Shown: positions 32,484-43,199, numbered from the stretch's first letter. The stretch is 64,000 bases of DNA from Ensifer sp. MPMI2T (GCF_004827385.1 NZ_SRXN01000001.1:434001-498000), one strand, 5' to 3'. A program made the numbers and translations. Notes: generated by a model from the sequence alone, not told the origin.

Positions 32484-32924
32484 TCATCTTTTGGCTTGGC
32501 GACAGAGGCGGTCAAGCGTCTCCAGGAAAGCTGAGCGGTCCCTTGCCGTGAAGGCTGCATTGTAGCCTTTGCTTTCGCCGGTTTCCCTTAAGTGTGCGCC
32601 GAGGTCGCGCATGGCCGAAGCCATGCCGATGTTGCTCTTGTCGAAGAGCCGGCCGGACGGCCCGGTGACGAGGGCGCCCGCCGCGACACAGCGTGCGGCG
32701 AGCGGGACATCCGCCGTAACCACGATGTCGCCTTCTCCTGCCCGTTCGGCTATCCAATCGTCAGCTGCGTCGAAGCCTGCCGAAACGATTACGTTGTGCA
32801 CCATCGGGTCGCGCGACGGGCGCAGGCCGGAATTGGCGACGAACGTCACCTCAAGGCCGTGACGTTCCGCTACCTTGAGAATTTCTGCCTTCACAGGGCA
32901 GGCGTCGGCATCGACGAATATCAT
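32484..32924 (-). CDS. YaiI/YqxD family protein (UPF0178)
   Basis: The family has a PIN-like nuclease fold of unknown role. The ATG at 32924 gives MIFVDADACPVKAEILKVAE; it follows AGGGA by ten bases and fits the family start better than a GTG three codons earlier. The 146-residue protein has DADACP, ADVPLAARCVAAGA and the FDKSNIGMASAMRDL segment. It lies between adhC and the DUF1345 gene on the same strand. Confidence 0.87.
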   Translation of the reverse strand: MIFVDADACPVKAEILKVAERHGLEVTFVANSGLRPSRDPMVHNVIVSAGFDAADDWIAERAGEGDIVVTADVPLAARCVAAGALVTGPSGRLFDKSNIGMASAMRDLGAHLRETGESKGYNAAFTARDRSAFLETLDRLCRQAKR

Positions 32925-33001
32925 CTTGTGCACATCCCTAAACAGTCAAAAAGCACCGGAATTCAATCGATTCCGGTGCTTTGTTGGTTCAATCCGGCAG
33001 C

Positions 33002-34129
<1,128 letters not shown>

Positions 34130-34276
34130 GTCACTTCTCCCTTGAATTGCAAATGGTTGCTGGTGCTGGATTGCTCTCGTGATGACGCGGCAATCCGGTG
34201 CGGTCAGCTGGAATCGGCGATAAACTATTCTACTACGTTAACGGAAATACGGGGGGAAAACGCGCTTCAGCCTCGC

Positions 34277-34684
34277 TTATCGTTTTGGACGAATGGTCTG
34301 CTGGATGCGATCGACTTCCGCCTCGAGTGCGGCGATGGCCTCGCCGGTCTGAGCGTGCAATTTCTTGACAAGATCGAGTTGCTCCCGGAGTGCCTCCTTC
34401 GAGCCGAAGCCGGCATCATCGTCAGGCGCGCGGCCGATGCCGGCAATCAGCCAGGCGGGAGTGACGCCAAGCACGCCAGCCAGCATGAAGAGGCGGTTGG
34501 TGCGAGGTTCGGCACGGTCGCGTTCCCATGCAGCAACGGTTTCGCAGTGCACGCCAAGCCGATCCGCCAGTTCCGTCATGGAAAGATTCGCGGCGTCACG
34601 CGCTCTCCAGATGCGTCCCCCAAGCGTGTCGCCGTCTCCTGTTTCGCGAAGACGCGCGATCATGGTTTCGGTGGACAAGCGCAT
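34277..34684 (-). CDS. XRE family transcriptional regulator with coiled-coil tail
   Basis: The ATG at 34684 follows AAAGGAG by seven bases and gives a 135-residue protein. Residues 20 to 75 form a Cro/C1 type helix-turn-helix (LSMTELADRLGVHCETVAAWERDRAEPR). Residues 95 to 128 look like a coiled coil (LREQLDLVKKLHAQTGEAIAALEAEV). It may control the adhC cluster downstream, which is inferred from position only. Confidence 0.85.
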   Translation of the reverse strand: MRLSTETMIARLRETGDGDTLGGRIWRARDAANLSMTELADRLGVHCETVAAWERDRAEPRTNRLFMLAGVLGVTPAWLIAGIGRAPDDDAGFGSKEALREQLDLVKKLHAQTGEAIAALEAEVDRIQQTIRPKR

Positions 34685-34906
34685 GGCTTTCTCCTTTGGC
34701 GCGGTTGCGTTCAAGGGCCCGGGTGGTTGCCGGAAGCGCCCCTGGCTTCCAACTGTGGGCGAGATGAAATCAGCTTATAGGCATTGCGGTGTCGACGGAC
34801 CACCTCGGAACGTCAAAAACGCGGTCAAATGCGGCTCACTGTTCGTCACACGTTGAAACCTCGATGAAACTGGCTAAGTTTCGGCACCGACATCGGAAAT
34901 CTGCCC

Positions 34907-35845
34907 GTGAACGAATATTCCCCAGCGGCCGTCGCGCCGCCCAATTCCATTATGCGCGGCGTGGCGATCATGCTCTTCGCCATGCTCATCCTGCCCTGCA
35001 TGGATGCGATTGCGAAATACATGGCGGTCTACGAGGGCATGTCGCCCGGTCAAGTGACCTTCTACCGCTTCTTCTTTCAACTCGTCTCGACGGCGCCGTT
35101 GCTATTTTCGGCGGGCGGTCTGCGAGCGTTTTATCCGAAGCGGCTCTGGCCGAACATTCTTCGCGGCGTACTGCTTGCGGCAGCGGCGCTCTTTTTCTTC
35201 GTTTCAGTGAAATACATGCCGCTCGCGGATGTGTTCGCCATCTACTTCGTGGAGCCGTTCATTCTGACCTGCCTTTCGGCGCTGATCCTGCGCGAGAAAG
35301 TGGGATGGCGTCGATGGTCGGCCATCGCAGTCGGCTTCGGCGGCGCGATGGTTGTCATCCAGCCGAGCTTTGCCGTCTTCGGCCTGACGTCCTTGCTGCC
35401 GGTCGCCTGCGCCTTCCTCTTTGCCTGCTACCTCTTCCTGAACCGCGCTGTTGGCAGCGCCGATCCGCCACTGACGATGCAGACGATTGCGGGCATAGGC
35501 GGGACGCTATTCATGGCGGCAGTGATCGCCGTCGGCCATGGATTGGGTGCCGTCGACTTCGAACCGTCACTGCCGCAATCGGCGCTCGGCTGGGGGCTCG
35601 TCGTGGTCCTCGGGACGATTTCCGGCTGGGGCCATCTCCTTGTCGTCAAGGCATTTCAGGCCGCGCCGATATCGCTTCTGGCACCGTTCCATTATTTCGA
35701 GATCGTCTCGGCGACGGCGCTCGGCTACATCGTGTTCGGGGACTTTCCGACGCCGTCGAAGTGGCTGGGCATTCTCGTGATCGTCGCATCCGGGCTGTAC
35801 ATCATTTGGCGGGAGCGGCAGGTGCAGAAGCGAAAGCGAGCTTAG
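34907..35845 (+). CDS. EamA (DMT) family transporter
   Basis: The 312-residue protein has ten hydrophobic segments in two EamA repeats, with PCMDAIAKYMAVYEGMSPGQ in the first and ISGWGHLLVVKAFQAAPISLLAPFHYFEI in the second. This layout fits amino-acid or S-adenosylmethionine-like exporters and importers; the substrate is not known. The start is a GTG at 34907 with only a weak binding site; an ATG at 34952 is an alternative. It stands alone between the XRE gene and lipB. Confidence 0.85.
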   Translation: MNEYSPAAVAPPNSIMRGVAIMLFAMLILPCMDAIAKYMAVYEGMSPGQVTFYRFFFQLVSTAPLLFSAGGLRAFYPKRLWPNILRGVLLAAAALFFFVSVKYMPLADVFAIYFVEPFILTCLSALILREKVGWRRWSAIAVGFGGAMVVIQPSFAVFGLTSLLPVACAFLFACYLFLNRAVGSADPPLTMQTIAGIGGTLFMAAVIAVGHGLGAVDFEPSLPQSALGWGLVVVLGTISGWGHLLVVKAFQAAPISLLAPFHYFEIVSATALGYIVFGDFPTPSKWLGILVIVASGLYIIWRERQVQKRKRA

Positions 35846-35890
35846 GCTTCTGCGGCCACCATTGCCGAGTCATGCCGCCGGTATCCCGAT

Positions 35891-36637
35891 TCAGGCCGAG
35901 GGAGCCAGTTGTTGGAGACAGTCGCTTTCGACGCGTGTCGGCCCGAAGACTGTTTCGAACGCCTCCCTCAGTCGGATGTCGACGTCGGGCATCATAACCG
36001 GCAGGCCAAGATCGACCAGACTGGTGACACCGTAACCGCGGATACCGCAGGGCACGATACCGCCGAAGTGATCGAGGTCCGGATCGACATTGAGCGCGAA
36101 GCCATGAAAGCTCACCCATTTGCGCAGCCGGATGCCGATCGCGGCGATCTTGTCTTCGGCCGCCGATCCGTCGGGCAGTGACGGCTTTTCCGGACGGCGC
36201 ACCCACACGCCCACCCGGTCTTCGCGGCGTTCGCCTTTGACGTTCATCGAATCGAGCGTGGTGATAATCACCGCCTCGAGTGCTGCGACAAAGGCGCGCA
36301 CATCCTGTCGGCGGCGCTTTAGGTCAAGCATGACATAGACGACCCTTTGGCCAGGGCCGTGATAGGTGTATTCGCCGCCCCGGCCGGTCGCAAAGACCGG
36401 GAAACGGTCAGGCATCACCAGGTCCGAGGCCTCGGCGCTTGTTCCCGCCGTATAAAGAGGAGGATGCTCGACCAGCCAGACGAGTTCGTCCGCGGTGCCA
36501 GCGGCAATTGCCGCGGCTTCCCGTTCCATGGTTTCGACCGCCTTTGGATAGTCGACGAGGGAAGGCGCAATGCGCCAGCGCACGGCAGGCGATCCTGGCG
36601 GTGCAAACATGGTTTGGTCGAGATTGTCGCGCTGCAT
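35891..36637 (-). CDS. lipB: Octanoyl-[acyl-carrier-protein]:protein N-octanoyltransferase
   Basis: LipB moves octanoate from ACP to lipoyl domains, the first step of lipoate synthesis. The 248-residue protein has [33 protein letters not shown], the catalytic lysine in [19 protein letters not shown] and the catalytic cysteine in IVPCGI. The start was set at the ATG giving [15 protein letters not shown]; an earlier one at 36700 is less likely. It is convergent with the EamA gene. Confidence 0.93.
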   Translation of the reverse strand: MQRDNLDQTMFAPPGSPAVRWRIAPSLVDYPKAVETMEREAAAIAAGTADELVWLVEHPPLYTAGTSAEASDLVMPDRFPVFATGRGGEYTYHGPGQRVVYVMLDLKRRRQDVRAFVAALEAVIITTLDSMNVKGERREDRVGVWVRRPEKPSLPDGSAAEDKIAAIGIRLRKWVSFHGFALNVDPDLDHFGGIVPCGIRGYGVTSLVDLGLPVMMPDVDIRLREAFETVFGPTRVESDCLQQLAPSA

Positions 36638-36830
36638 GAGGCCGTATTCCTGGTTTTTCCGCCTTCGTACATGGGATGGCACGCGCCAAGAGTCCAGCAT
36701 TTCCAGCGCTTCGCGAGAGGGCTGTTGAAATAGTTTCTTTTCTCGTCAAATTTCTGTCGTCTTGCCCTTGTGCACCCCAAATGCTTTTGCTACATGCAGC
36801 CCCGCCGACGCAATCGGCACCTACCACGAT

Positions 36831-36915
36831 GCGGTCGTGGCGGAATTGGTAGACGCGCAGCGTTGAGGTCGCTGTGGGGCAACCCGTGGAAGTTCGAGTC
36901 TTCTCGACCGCACCA
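36831..36915 (+). tRNA. tRNA-Leu (anticodon GAG)
   Basis: The acceptor arms GCGGTCG and CGACCGC pair fully and CCA is encoded. The anticodon stem CAGCG/CGCTG holds the loop TTGAGGT, so the anticodon is GAG, which reads CUC and CUU. A long variable arm (GTGGGGCAACCCGTG) and the GTTCGAGTC T-loop fit a class II leucine tRNA. A terminator follows closely. Confidence 0.96.
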
Positions 36916-36925
36916 AAATAGAATT

Positions 36926-36966
36926 AAAAAGCCCCCGTAACCGTCCGGTCCTACGGGGTTTTTTAT
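36926..36966 (+). terminator. Terminator of tRNA-Leu
   Basis: CCCCGTA and TACGGGG form a seven-bp stem, flanked by AAAAAG on the left and TTTTTTAT on the right, so it can act in both directions. Confidence 0.85.
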
Positions 36967-36992
36967 TTTCAGCCGTCGAATTGCATGCGTCA

Positions 36993-37094
36993 CTGAATGA
37001 TTCCTTAAATCGGAATCGATCTAAGGACAAAATCAAGCAGAAACTCAAAGCTCTGCGGCGACCTTTGCGCGTCTGATTAGACGTGGCGCTTTAG
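36993..37094. repeat. Full mosaic repeat (modules A+B)
   Basis: Module A (CTTAAATCGGAATCGAT with its mirrored TCTAAGGAC) is followed by module B (CTCAAAGCTCTGCGG to GACGTGGCGCTTTAG). It is the same element as at 47934-48026 and 58266-58369. Confidence 0.75.
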
Positions 37095-37516
37095 TGCCGT
37101 TATTCCGGCACCGCTGCGCGCCGTTTCGTGTGCAGGACGTCCTCGTACTTCGACGCCGGAAGCTCAAAACGAACGTCTTCGGTAGCACCCGCGACCAAAA
37201 TGCCATATTGTGTTGCTAACGAGAGCCATCAAGCGGCGTCGCCGACGCAAGTCTACGAGCAAGCGAGTGGGGCCGCCGCCGCGCTGTGCCAGATCTGGCC
37301 ATGGGGTCTCTGCAGCATTTTCCGCCCGGCCCGAATTCGGGCCACGGAGACGAAGGCGAGTTGTATTTCGCCCGCGCACCGGTTCTGCCCTGCCGCGGTG
37401 GAATAGGCGTTCGTCGAAAAATCGGAAAAAGGAACAGAGACTGTACGCAATTCCGCGGGCTATCGCGGAATTGTGAAAAGCGGTCAATATGATGGGGTGA
37501 CAGAGCGGCGAACCTG
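37095..37516. other. Gene-free region between tRNA-Leu and the prkA operon
   Basis: No coding frame with a good start and binding site is seen. It holds an exact ten-bp inverted repeat, CAATTCCGCG-ggctat-CGCGGAATTG, at 37448-37473, followed by TGAAAAG and no T-tract. The rest shows no recognisable element. Confidence 0.45.
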
Positions 37517-37620
37517 CTGCATGATTTCTTATATCCGATTCGACTTTACGGATAAGACCTGTAGCAATTCAAGGCATTACGGTGCCCGTTGCGCCATCTG
37601 GAAAGCGCCGTGCGCCGTAA
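37517..37620. repeat. Degenerate mosaic repeat
   Basis: The order CTGCATGATTTCTTA, AAGACCTGTAGCAATTCAAGG, CATTACGGTGCCCGTTGCGC follows the A+B layout of the dispersed element but with many changes, which suggests an old copy. Confidence 0.6.
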
Positions 37621-37686
37621 GGAAGATGCGGGTGCTCACCGTTGGCCACTGCTTCGGCATCCGCTAGCTAAACCGCAACGTGTTGA

Positions 37687-37711
37687 GGAACTTTGGAGGC
37701 AGGAAACAGTT
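37687..37711 (+). promoter_or_regulatory. Candidate EcfG/RpoE2 general stress promoter of prkA
   Basis: GGAAC at 37687-37691 is followed after 17 bases by GTT at 37709-37711. Promoters of the alphaproteobacterial general stress sigma factor have GGAAC, a 16-17 base spacer and (C)GTT. It lies about 66 bases before the prkA start. Assignment is by pattern only. Confidence 0.5.
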
Positions 37712-37776
37712 CACTGTAAGCAGGGAGCCAACAGGCAGCGAACCCGTCTCGGTTGACCGGCCTCCCGCGGGAGAGC

Positions 37777-39729
37777 ATGATGACAAGGAGTGAATCTGAC
37801 GTCTTCGATCTCTTTTCAGAGATCTATACGAGCGCAGCGCAGGAAGAGATAAGTCTGCAAGAATATCTCCTCGCCTGCCGCGACGACAAGAGTATGTACG
37901 CCACCGCGCAGGAGCGCATGGTGGAGGCTATTGGAGAGCCGACCCTCGTCGATACGAGCGCGGACGAGCGGCTCGGGCGAATCTTCGCCAATCGAACGAT
38001 CAAGATCTATCCCTCATTCTCTGACTTCTATGGCATGGAGGATACGATCGAGCGGATCGTCGGCTATTTCCGCTATGCCGCGCAGGGCCTGGAAGAGCGC
38101 AAGCAAATTCTCTACCTTCTCGGGCCGGTTGGCGGCGGTAAATCTTCCTTGGCGGAGCGACTCAAGAAGCTGATGGAGGCGCGCCCCATCTACACGTTGA
38201 TGGTCAACGGCAAGATCAGCCCAGTCTTCGAATCCCCGCTCGGTCTGTTCCATCCGGAACGGATGGCCGATCTTCTTGAGGACAAGTATGGAATCGCCAG
38301 ACGGCGGCTCACCGGTCTGATCTCGCCTTGGGCGGCCAAGCGGCTGGACGAAGTCGGCGGCGACATTTCGAAATTCAGCGTCGTCAAACTGGTACCATCC
38401 CGCTTGCGCCAGATCGGGATCGCGAAGACCGAGCCTGGCGACGAAAACAACCAGGACGTCTCGTCGCTCGTCGGCAAGGTCGATATCCGCCAGCTCGAAA
38501 ACTACAGCCAGGCCGATCCGGACGCCTATTCCTACAGCGGCGGACTGAACCGCACCACCCAGGGGCTGCTTGAATTCGTTGAGATGTTCAAGGCACCGAT
38601 CAAGGTCCTCCACCCGTTGCTGACGGCGACCCAGGAGGGCAATTACAACGGAACCGAGAATTTCGGCGCGTTTCCCTACCAGGGCACCGTTCTCGCGCAC
38701 TCCAACGAATCCGAGTGGCTTCAGTTCAAGAACAATAAGAACAATGAGGCGTTCCTCGATCGCATTCTGGTGGTCAAGGTGCCCTATTGCCTACGCGTCA
38801 CCGAAGAGAAGCTTATTTACGAGAAGCTCCTTCGCGAAAGTGAGCTGGTCGACAATCCTTGCGCGCCGGAAGTTCTGGAGTGCTTGAGCCGGTTCACGGT
38901 GTCGACGCGTCTTGCGCCGCATGAGAACTCGCCGCTTTACACGAAGATGCGGGTCTATGACGGCGAGAACCTGAAAGACACCGATCCGAAGGCAAAATCG
39001 GTACAGGAATATCGTGACGCCGCCGGCGTCGACGAGGGTATGACGGGCGTCAGCACCCGCTTCGCCTTCAAGGTGCTGTCGGAGACCTTCAACTATGACA
39101 CCAAGGAGGTCGCCGCCGATCCCGTGCATCTGATGTACATCATGGAGCAGGCGATCAAACGCGAACAGTTTCCTAAGGAAACCGAGGCGGGCTATCTCGA
39201 CTTCATCAAATCGGAACTGGCCACGCGCTATGCCGAATTCATCGGTCACGAGATCCAGAAAGCCTATCTGGAATCCTATAGCGAATACGGCCAGAACCTG
39301 TTCGACCGGTATATCGCCTACGCTGACGCATGGCTTGAGGACCAGGACTTCAAGGATCCCGACACCGGACAGATCCTCAATCGGAAGGTACTCGACAGCG
39401 AACTGTCGCAGATCGAGAAGCCGGCAGGCATCGCCAATCCGAAGGACTTCCGCAACGAGGTCGTGAAGTTCACGTTGCGTGCCCGCGCCAAGAACAGCGG
39501 CCGCAATCCCTCCTGGACGAGCTATGAAAAGCTGCGCGAAGTCATCGAAAAGCGTATGTTCGGTCAGGTCGAGGATCTGCTGCCTGTCATTAGTTTCGGC
39601 TCCAAGAAAGACAGCGCCACCGAGAAGCAGCATGCCGAGTTCGTCCAGCGTATGATTGAGCGCGGATACACCGAACGCCAGGTTCGGCGGCTCGTTGATT
39701 GGTACATGCGCGTGAACAAGGCGGGCTAA
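37777..39729 (+). CDS. prkA: PrkA family serine protein kinase
   Basis: PrkA/YeaG proteins are kinases with an AAA domain that act in stress and starvation. The ATG at 37777 (or the one at 37780) follows GGGAGAGC and gives about 650 residues. Walker A GPVGGGKSS is at residues 116-124; the C-terminal part holds the PrkA kinase domain (YTERQVRRLVDWYMRVNKAG at the end). It is followed by yeaH- and ycgB-type genes, the conserved three-gene operon. A GGAAC-N17-GTT sequence upstream hints at general-stress control. Confidence 0.93.
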   Translation: MMTRSESDVFDLFSEIYTSAAQEEISLQEYLLACRDDKSMYATAQERMVEAIGEPTLVDTSADERLGRIFANRTIKIYPSFSDFYGMEDTIERIVGYFRYAAQGLEERKQILYLLGPVGGGKSSLAERLKKLMEARPIYTLMVNGKISPVFESPLGLFHPERMADLLEDKYGIARRRLTGLISPWAAKRLDEVGGDISKFSVVKLVPSRLRQIGIAKTEPGDENNQDVSSLVGKVDIRQLENYSQADPDAYSYSGGLNRTTQGLLEFVEMFKAPIKVLHPLLTATQEGNYNGTENFGAFPYQGTVLAHSNESEWLQFKNNKNNEAFLDRILVVKVPYCLRVTEEKLIYEKLLRESELVDNPCAPEVLECLSRFTVSTRLAPHENSPLYTKMRVYDGENLKDTDPKAKSVQEYRDAAGVDEGMTGVSTRFAFKVLSETFNYDTKEVAADPVHLMYIMEQAIKREQFPKETEAGYLDFIKSELATRYAEFIGHEIQKAYLESYSEYGQNLFDRYIAYADAWLEDQDFKDPDTGQILNRKVLDSELSQIEKPAGIANPKDFRNEVVKFTLRARAKNSGRNPSWTSYEKLREVIEKRMFGQVEDLLPVISFGSKKDSATEKQHAEFVQRMIERGYTERQVRRLVDWYMRVNKAG

Positions 39730-39754
39730 TGATGCGTACGTTGGGGGTTTGCCA

Positions 39755-41080
39755 ATGCCGAATTTCATCGACCGCCGCCTTAATCCGAAGGACAAGAGCC
39801 TCGGCAACCGTCGGCGTTTTCTGAAACGGGCGCGGGAAGAGCTGAAACGGACGATCAAGGAGCAGATCAAGGCAGGCAAGATCGCAGACGTGGATGCAGA
39901 GCACCGTGTGCCCATGCCCGAGCGTGGCGTCGGTGAACCATCCTTCCAGCCATCCCCGGCCACTGGCGAGAGACAGTATGTCCTGCCCGGCAATCATGAA
40001 TTCTCGCCGGGCGATCGCCTCCCGAAACCCAGCGCGCGTGGCGGCGCCTCAGGCAAGGGCGCGGGAACTGGTGAGAGCGAAGATGACTTCCAGTTCGTGC
40101 TGTCGCGCGACGAAGTCCTCGATCTTTTTTTCGAGGATCTTGAACTTCCCGACATGGTCAAGCTCAATCTCAAGGAGTCGGTCGCGTTCAAGCCGCGCCG
40201 GGCCGGCTTTGCGACATCGGGATCGCCCACGAACATCAATGTGGGGCGCACGATGCGCAACAGCTATGGCCGCCGCATCGCGCTGCGGCGGCCCAGCCGC
40301 GCGGACGTGGCGGCGATCGCCGACGAAGTTGCCAAGCTGGAGGCGGAATCGAATGCCAGTGGCGCCCACCAGAAACGCATCGAGGCGTTGCGCGAGGAAC
40401 TGGACAAGCTGGAGCGCCGCCGCCGCCGCATTGCTTATGTCGACCCGGTCGACATTCGCTTCAATCGCTTCGAGCCCCAGCCGCTGCCGAATGCAAGCGC
40501 GGTGATGTTTTGCCTCATGGATGTCTCTGCCTCGATGGGCGAGCGGGAGAAGGATCTGGCCAAGCGCTTCTTCGTCCTGCTGCATCTCTTCCTCAAGCGG
40601 CGCTACAAGCGAATAGACATAGTCTTCATCCGCCATACCGATGAGGCAGGTGAGGTCGACGAAAATACCTTTTTCTACAGCAAGCAGAGCGGCGGCACGG
40701 TTGTGTCCACGGCCATCGAGGAGATGCTCCGCATCATTGAGGAGCGTTATCCGGCACGTGAATGGAACATCTACGCTGCCCAGGCCTCCGATGGGGAAAA
40801 CAGCGCCGGGGATTCGGACCTTTGCGTTTCGCTTCTCCACCGGCAGGTGATGCGCCTTTGCCAATATTATGCCTATGTTGAAATCATAGATGAGCGCGAG
40901 ACGGAGATTTTCGGTACGACCGACAACGGCACGTCCCTCTGGCGCGCCTATCGCACGGTCGACAGCGAATGGTCGAATTTCCAGATGACCCGGATTGCGA
41001 GACCGTCGGATATCTATCCGGTTTTCCGGAAGCTTTTCGCAAGGCAGCCAACCATGCAACTGCGCACTGAAAGGCGATAG
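39755..41080 (+). CDS. yeaH: YeaH family protein (UPF0229, DUF444)
   Basis: The ATG at 39755 gives the family start MPNFIDRRLNPKDKSLGNRRRF; a TTG two codons earlier is less likely. The 441-residue protein has a basic N-terminus, a low-complexity linker (about 60 to 105), a charged helical stretch (185 to 226) and a von Willebrand-type domain with the metal site DVSAS at 256 to 260. The protein probably acts with PrkA in stress response; its exact role is unknown. It lies 25 bases after prkA. Confidence 0.92.
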   Translation: MPNFIDRRLNPKDKSLGNRRRFLKRAREELKRTIKEQIKAGKIADVDAEHRVPMPERGVGEPSFQPSPATGERQYVLPGNHEFSPGDRLPKPSARGGASGKGAGTGESEDDFQFVLSRDEVLDLFFEDLELPDMVKLNLKESVAFKPRRAGFATSGSPTNINVGRTMRNSYGRRIALRRPSRADVAAIADEVAKLEAESNASGAHQKRIEALREELDKLERRRRRIAYVDPVDIRFNRFEPQPLPNASAVMFCLMDVSASMGEREKDLAKRFFVLLHLFLKRRYKRIDIVFIRHTDEAGEVDENTFFYSKQSGGTVVSTAIEEMLRIIEERYPAREWNIYAAQASDGENSAGDSDLCVSLLHRQVMRLCQYYAYVEIIDERETEIFGTTDNGTSLWRAYRTVDSEWSNFQMTRIARPSDIYPVFRKLFARQPTMQLRTERR

Positions 41081-41082
41081 GA

Positions 41083-42630
41083 ATGGCCAAGGGCGCAGCC
41101 TCGAATCTTCTGTTTCACGATTCCGATTGGAACTTCGAGACGCTGTCGCGCACCTATGATGCGATCGAAACGATCGCGCTCGATGAATTGCAACTCGACG
41201 TCTATCCGAACCAGCTCGAGATTATCTCCTCCGAGCAGATGCTCGACGCCTATTCTTCGGTAGGAATGCCGCTGATGTACCAGCACTGGTCCTTCGGCAA
41301 GCGTTTCGTTTTCGAGGAACATCTCTATCGCAAGGGCCGCCGCGGCCTTGCCTATGAACTGGTCATCAACTCCAACCCCTGCATCACCTATCTAATGGAG
41401 GAGAACACCATGGCCATGCAGGCCCTGGTGACGGCCCACGCGGCCTTTGGCCACAACCACTTTTTCAAGAACAACTATCTGTTCCAGCAGTGGACCGACG
41501 CGAGCGCCATCTTGAGCTATATGGAGTTTGCCAAGAAATATATCGCCAAGTGCGAGGAGCGGTACGGAACGTCGGAAGTCGAGGTCATTCTCGATTCCGC
41601 CCACGCTCTCATGGATCAAGGCGTCTTCCGATATCGTCGTCCACCGCGGCTTTCGTCCGAGAAGGAGCGGGAGCGCGCCCGCGAGCGGCTCGAATACGAA
41701 GAGCAGACCTACAGCGATCTCTGGAGAACGCTTCCGCCCTCACCGGACGGCGACAGCACCAAGGATGCCGAGCGTGATGCCTCCGAGCGGAAGAAAGCGC
41801 TCAACCTGCCAGAAGAAAATCTGCTCTACTTCCTGGAAAAAACCAGTCTGATCCTGGAGCCCTGGCAGCGGGAGCTCCTGCGTATCGTGCGCGTCATCGC
41901 CCAGTACTTCTATCCGCAGCGGCAGACGAAAGTGATGAACGAGGGATGTGCGACCTTCGTGCACTACGCGATCATGAATAGGCTTTTCGATCAGGGCAGG
42001 ATCAGCGAAGGCTCCATGCTGGAGATGCTCCACAGCCACTCCAACGTGGTCTTTCAGCCGTCCTTCGACGACCCCCGCTTTCCGGGCATCAACCCATACG
42101 CGCTGGGGTTTGCCATGATGCAGGATATCCAGCGCGTCTGCACCGATCCGACATCCGAAGATCGTGATTGGTTTCCTGAGATCGCCGGCAGCGGGAAATG
42201 GCGGGAGACGCTGATCGACGCCTGGGCCAACCACCGGGACGAATCCTTCATCCTGCAGTATCTGAGCCCTGCATTGATCCGCAAATTCAGGCTGTTTCTG
42301 CTGACGGACGACGCCGGCGACAACTACTGCGAGGTTGCCTCGATCCACAATGAGCGCGGCTACGAAACCATACGCACTGCGCTTGCACGCAGCTATGATG
42401 TCGCCGCGAACCAGTCGGACATCCAGGTCGTCGACGTCGATCTCCTGGGCGATCGCCACCTGCGCCTGCAGCACAACGTGAAGAACGGCATCCTCCTGGA
42501 TGAAGCGAGCCGCGACGCCACGCTTCGTCACGTGCGTCATCTTTGGGGGTACGACGTCAGCCTTGCCGGCGTCGATGCGGAAACGGATGACGTGCTCTAT
42601 GAGTGCTCGACGGCGCCGAATTCCGAATAG
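41083..42630 (+). CDS. ycgB: SpoVR/YcgB family protein
   Basis: The name comes from a Bacillus gene for spore cortex formation; in proteobacteria the protein belongs to the PrkA stress module. The 515-residue protein has NQLEIISSEQMLDAYSSVGMP, the MNEGCATFVHYAIMNRLFDQG motif and the GINPYALGFAMMQDI segment typical of the family. It starts two bases after yeaH, so the two are translated together. No catalytic role is established. Confidence 0.93.
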   Translation: MAKGAASNLLFHDSDWNFETLSRTYDAIETIALDELQLDVYPNQLEIISSEQMLDAYSSVGMPLMYQHWSFGKRFVFEEHLYRKGRRGLAYELVINSNPCITYLMEENTMAMQALVTAHAAFGHNHFFKNNYLFQQWTDASAILSYMEFAKKYIAKCEERYGTSEVEVILDSAHALMDQGVFRYRRPPRLSSEKERERARERLEYEEQTYSDLWRTLPPSPDGDSTKDAERDASERKKALNLPEENLLYFLEKTSLILEPWQRELLRIVRVIAQYFYPQRQTKVMNEGCATFVHYAIMNRLFDQGRISEGSMLEMLHSHSNVVFQPSFDDPRFPGINPYALGFAMMQDIQRVCTDPTSEDRDWFPEIAGSGKWRETLIDAWANHRDESFILQYLSPALIRKFRLFLLTDDAGDNYCEVASIHNERGYETIRTALARSYDVAANQSDIQVVDVDLLGDRHLRLQHNVKNGILLDEASRDATLRHVRHLWGYDVSLAGVDAETDDVLYECSTAPNSE

Positions 42631-42696
42631 TCAATCGTGCTGGGCGCGTGACGTTGCGGAAGCGCTTATGCCGGCGTCATCGGGCGGGATGGCCCG

Positions 42697-43068
42697 TTAT
42701 TTCTCCGTGCCGTCAGGCGAGGTTTGCTGCGACGGTCCGCCGGTTCCCGATTGGGCGGTAGGATCCCTGTCTGTCGGGGCAGCCTGTTGGCCATCGGCAG
42801 GTGCGGGCGTCGGGGTGCCGACGCTGCCGGTCTGTTCGGACGATGGACCGGGTTGAGCCTGTTCCGTTGTCTGATCAGTATCGTTCATTTCACCCCAGAG
42901 TTCGACAGCGCCCCAGGCAAGCAAGGCAAGAAATAGTCCGCCCGTGAGAACCGCCAGAACACGCAGGCCGAGGCCGCCCGGCCTCGTTTCCCGGGCCGAG
43001 AATTCTTCCCTGTCCGCGTCATGCGTTTTCGAGACCGGATCGCCGCGTTCATCGAGATACTTGGCCAT
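42697..43068 (-). CDS. Hypothetical single-pass membrane protein
   Basis: The 123-residue protein is not recognised as a named family. It starts MAKYLDERGDPVSKTHDAD, has one hydrophobic segment (LGLRVLAVLTGGLFLALLAW, about residues 33 to 52), and a long tail rich in P, T, S, G and Q that is probably disordered and periplasmic. It is convergent with ycgB. An ATG 16 codons earlier was rejected. Confidence 0.7.
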   Translation of the reverse strand: MAKYLDERGDPVSKTHDADREEFSARETRPGGLGLRVLAVLTGGLFLALLAWGAVELWGEMNDTDQTTEQAQPGPSSEQTGSVGTPTPAPADGQQAAPTDRDPTAQSGTGGPSQQTSPDGTEK

Positions 43069-43154
43069 CGATAATCTCCATTGATCTCTACCAATGGAGA
43101 ACGAGGCCGCGATCACAATGTTCCGGGCCGCGACGGCGTCGTGGCAGATTCGTC

Positions 43155-43199
43155 CTGCAGCGCGGCTGTCTTATCAGGCGCGCAAAGGATGCAATAGAG
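43155..43199. repeat. Half mosaic repeat (module B)
   Basis: The stretch CTGCAGCGCGGCTGTCTTATCAGG to GCGCAAAGGATGCAATAGAG is a worn copy of module B. It lies between two small envelope-protein genes. Confidence 0.6.

Noticed and set aside
37164-37487. Small open frames on both strands between tRNA-Leu and prkA
   Set aside because: They lack binding sites, are rich in R and A in a shadow-like way, and match no family.
36831-37776. Genomic island inserted at tRNA-Leu
   Set aside because: No integrase, no direct repeat of the tRNA 3' end and no change in gene content were seen nearby.
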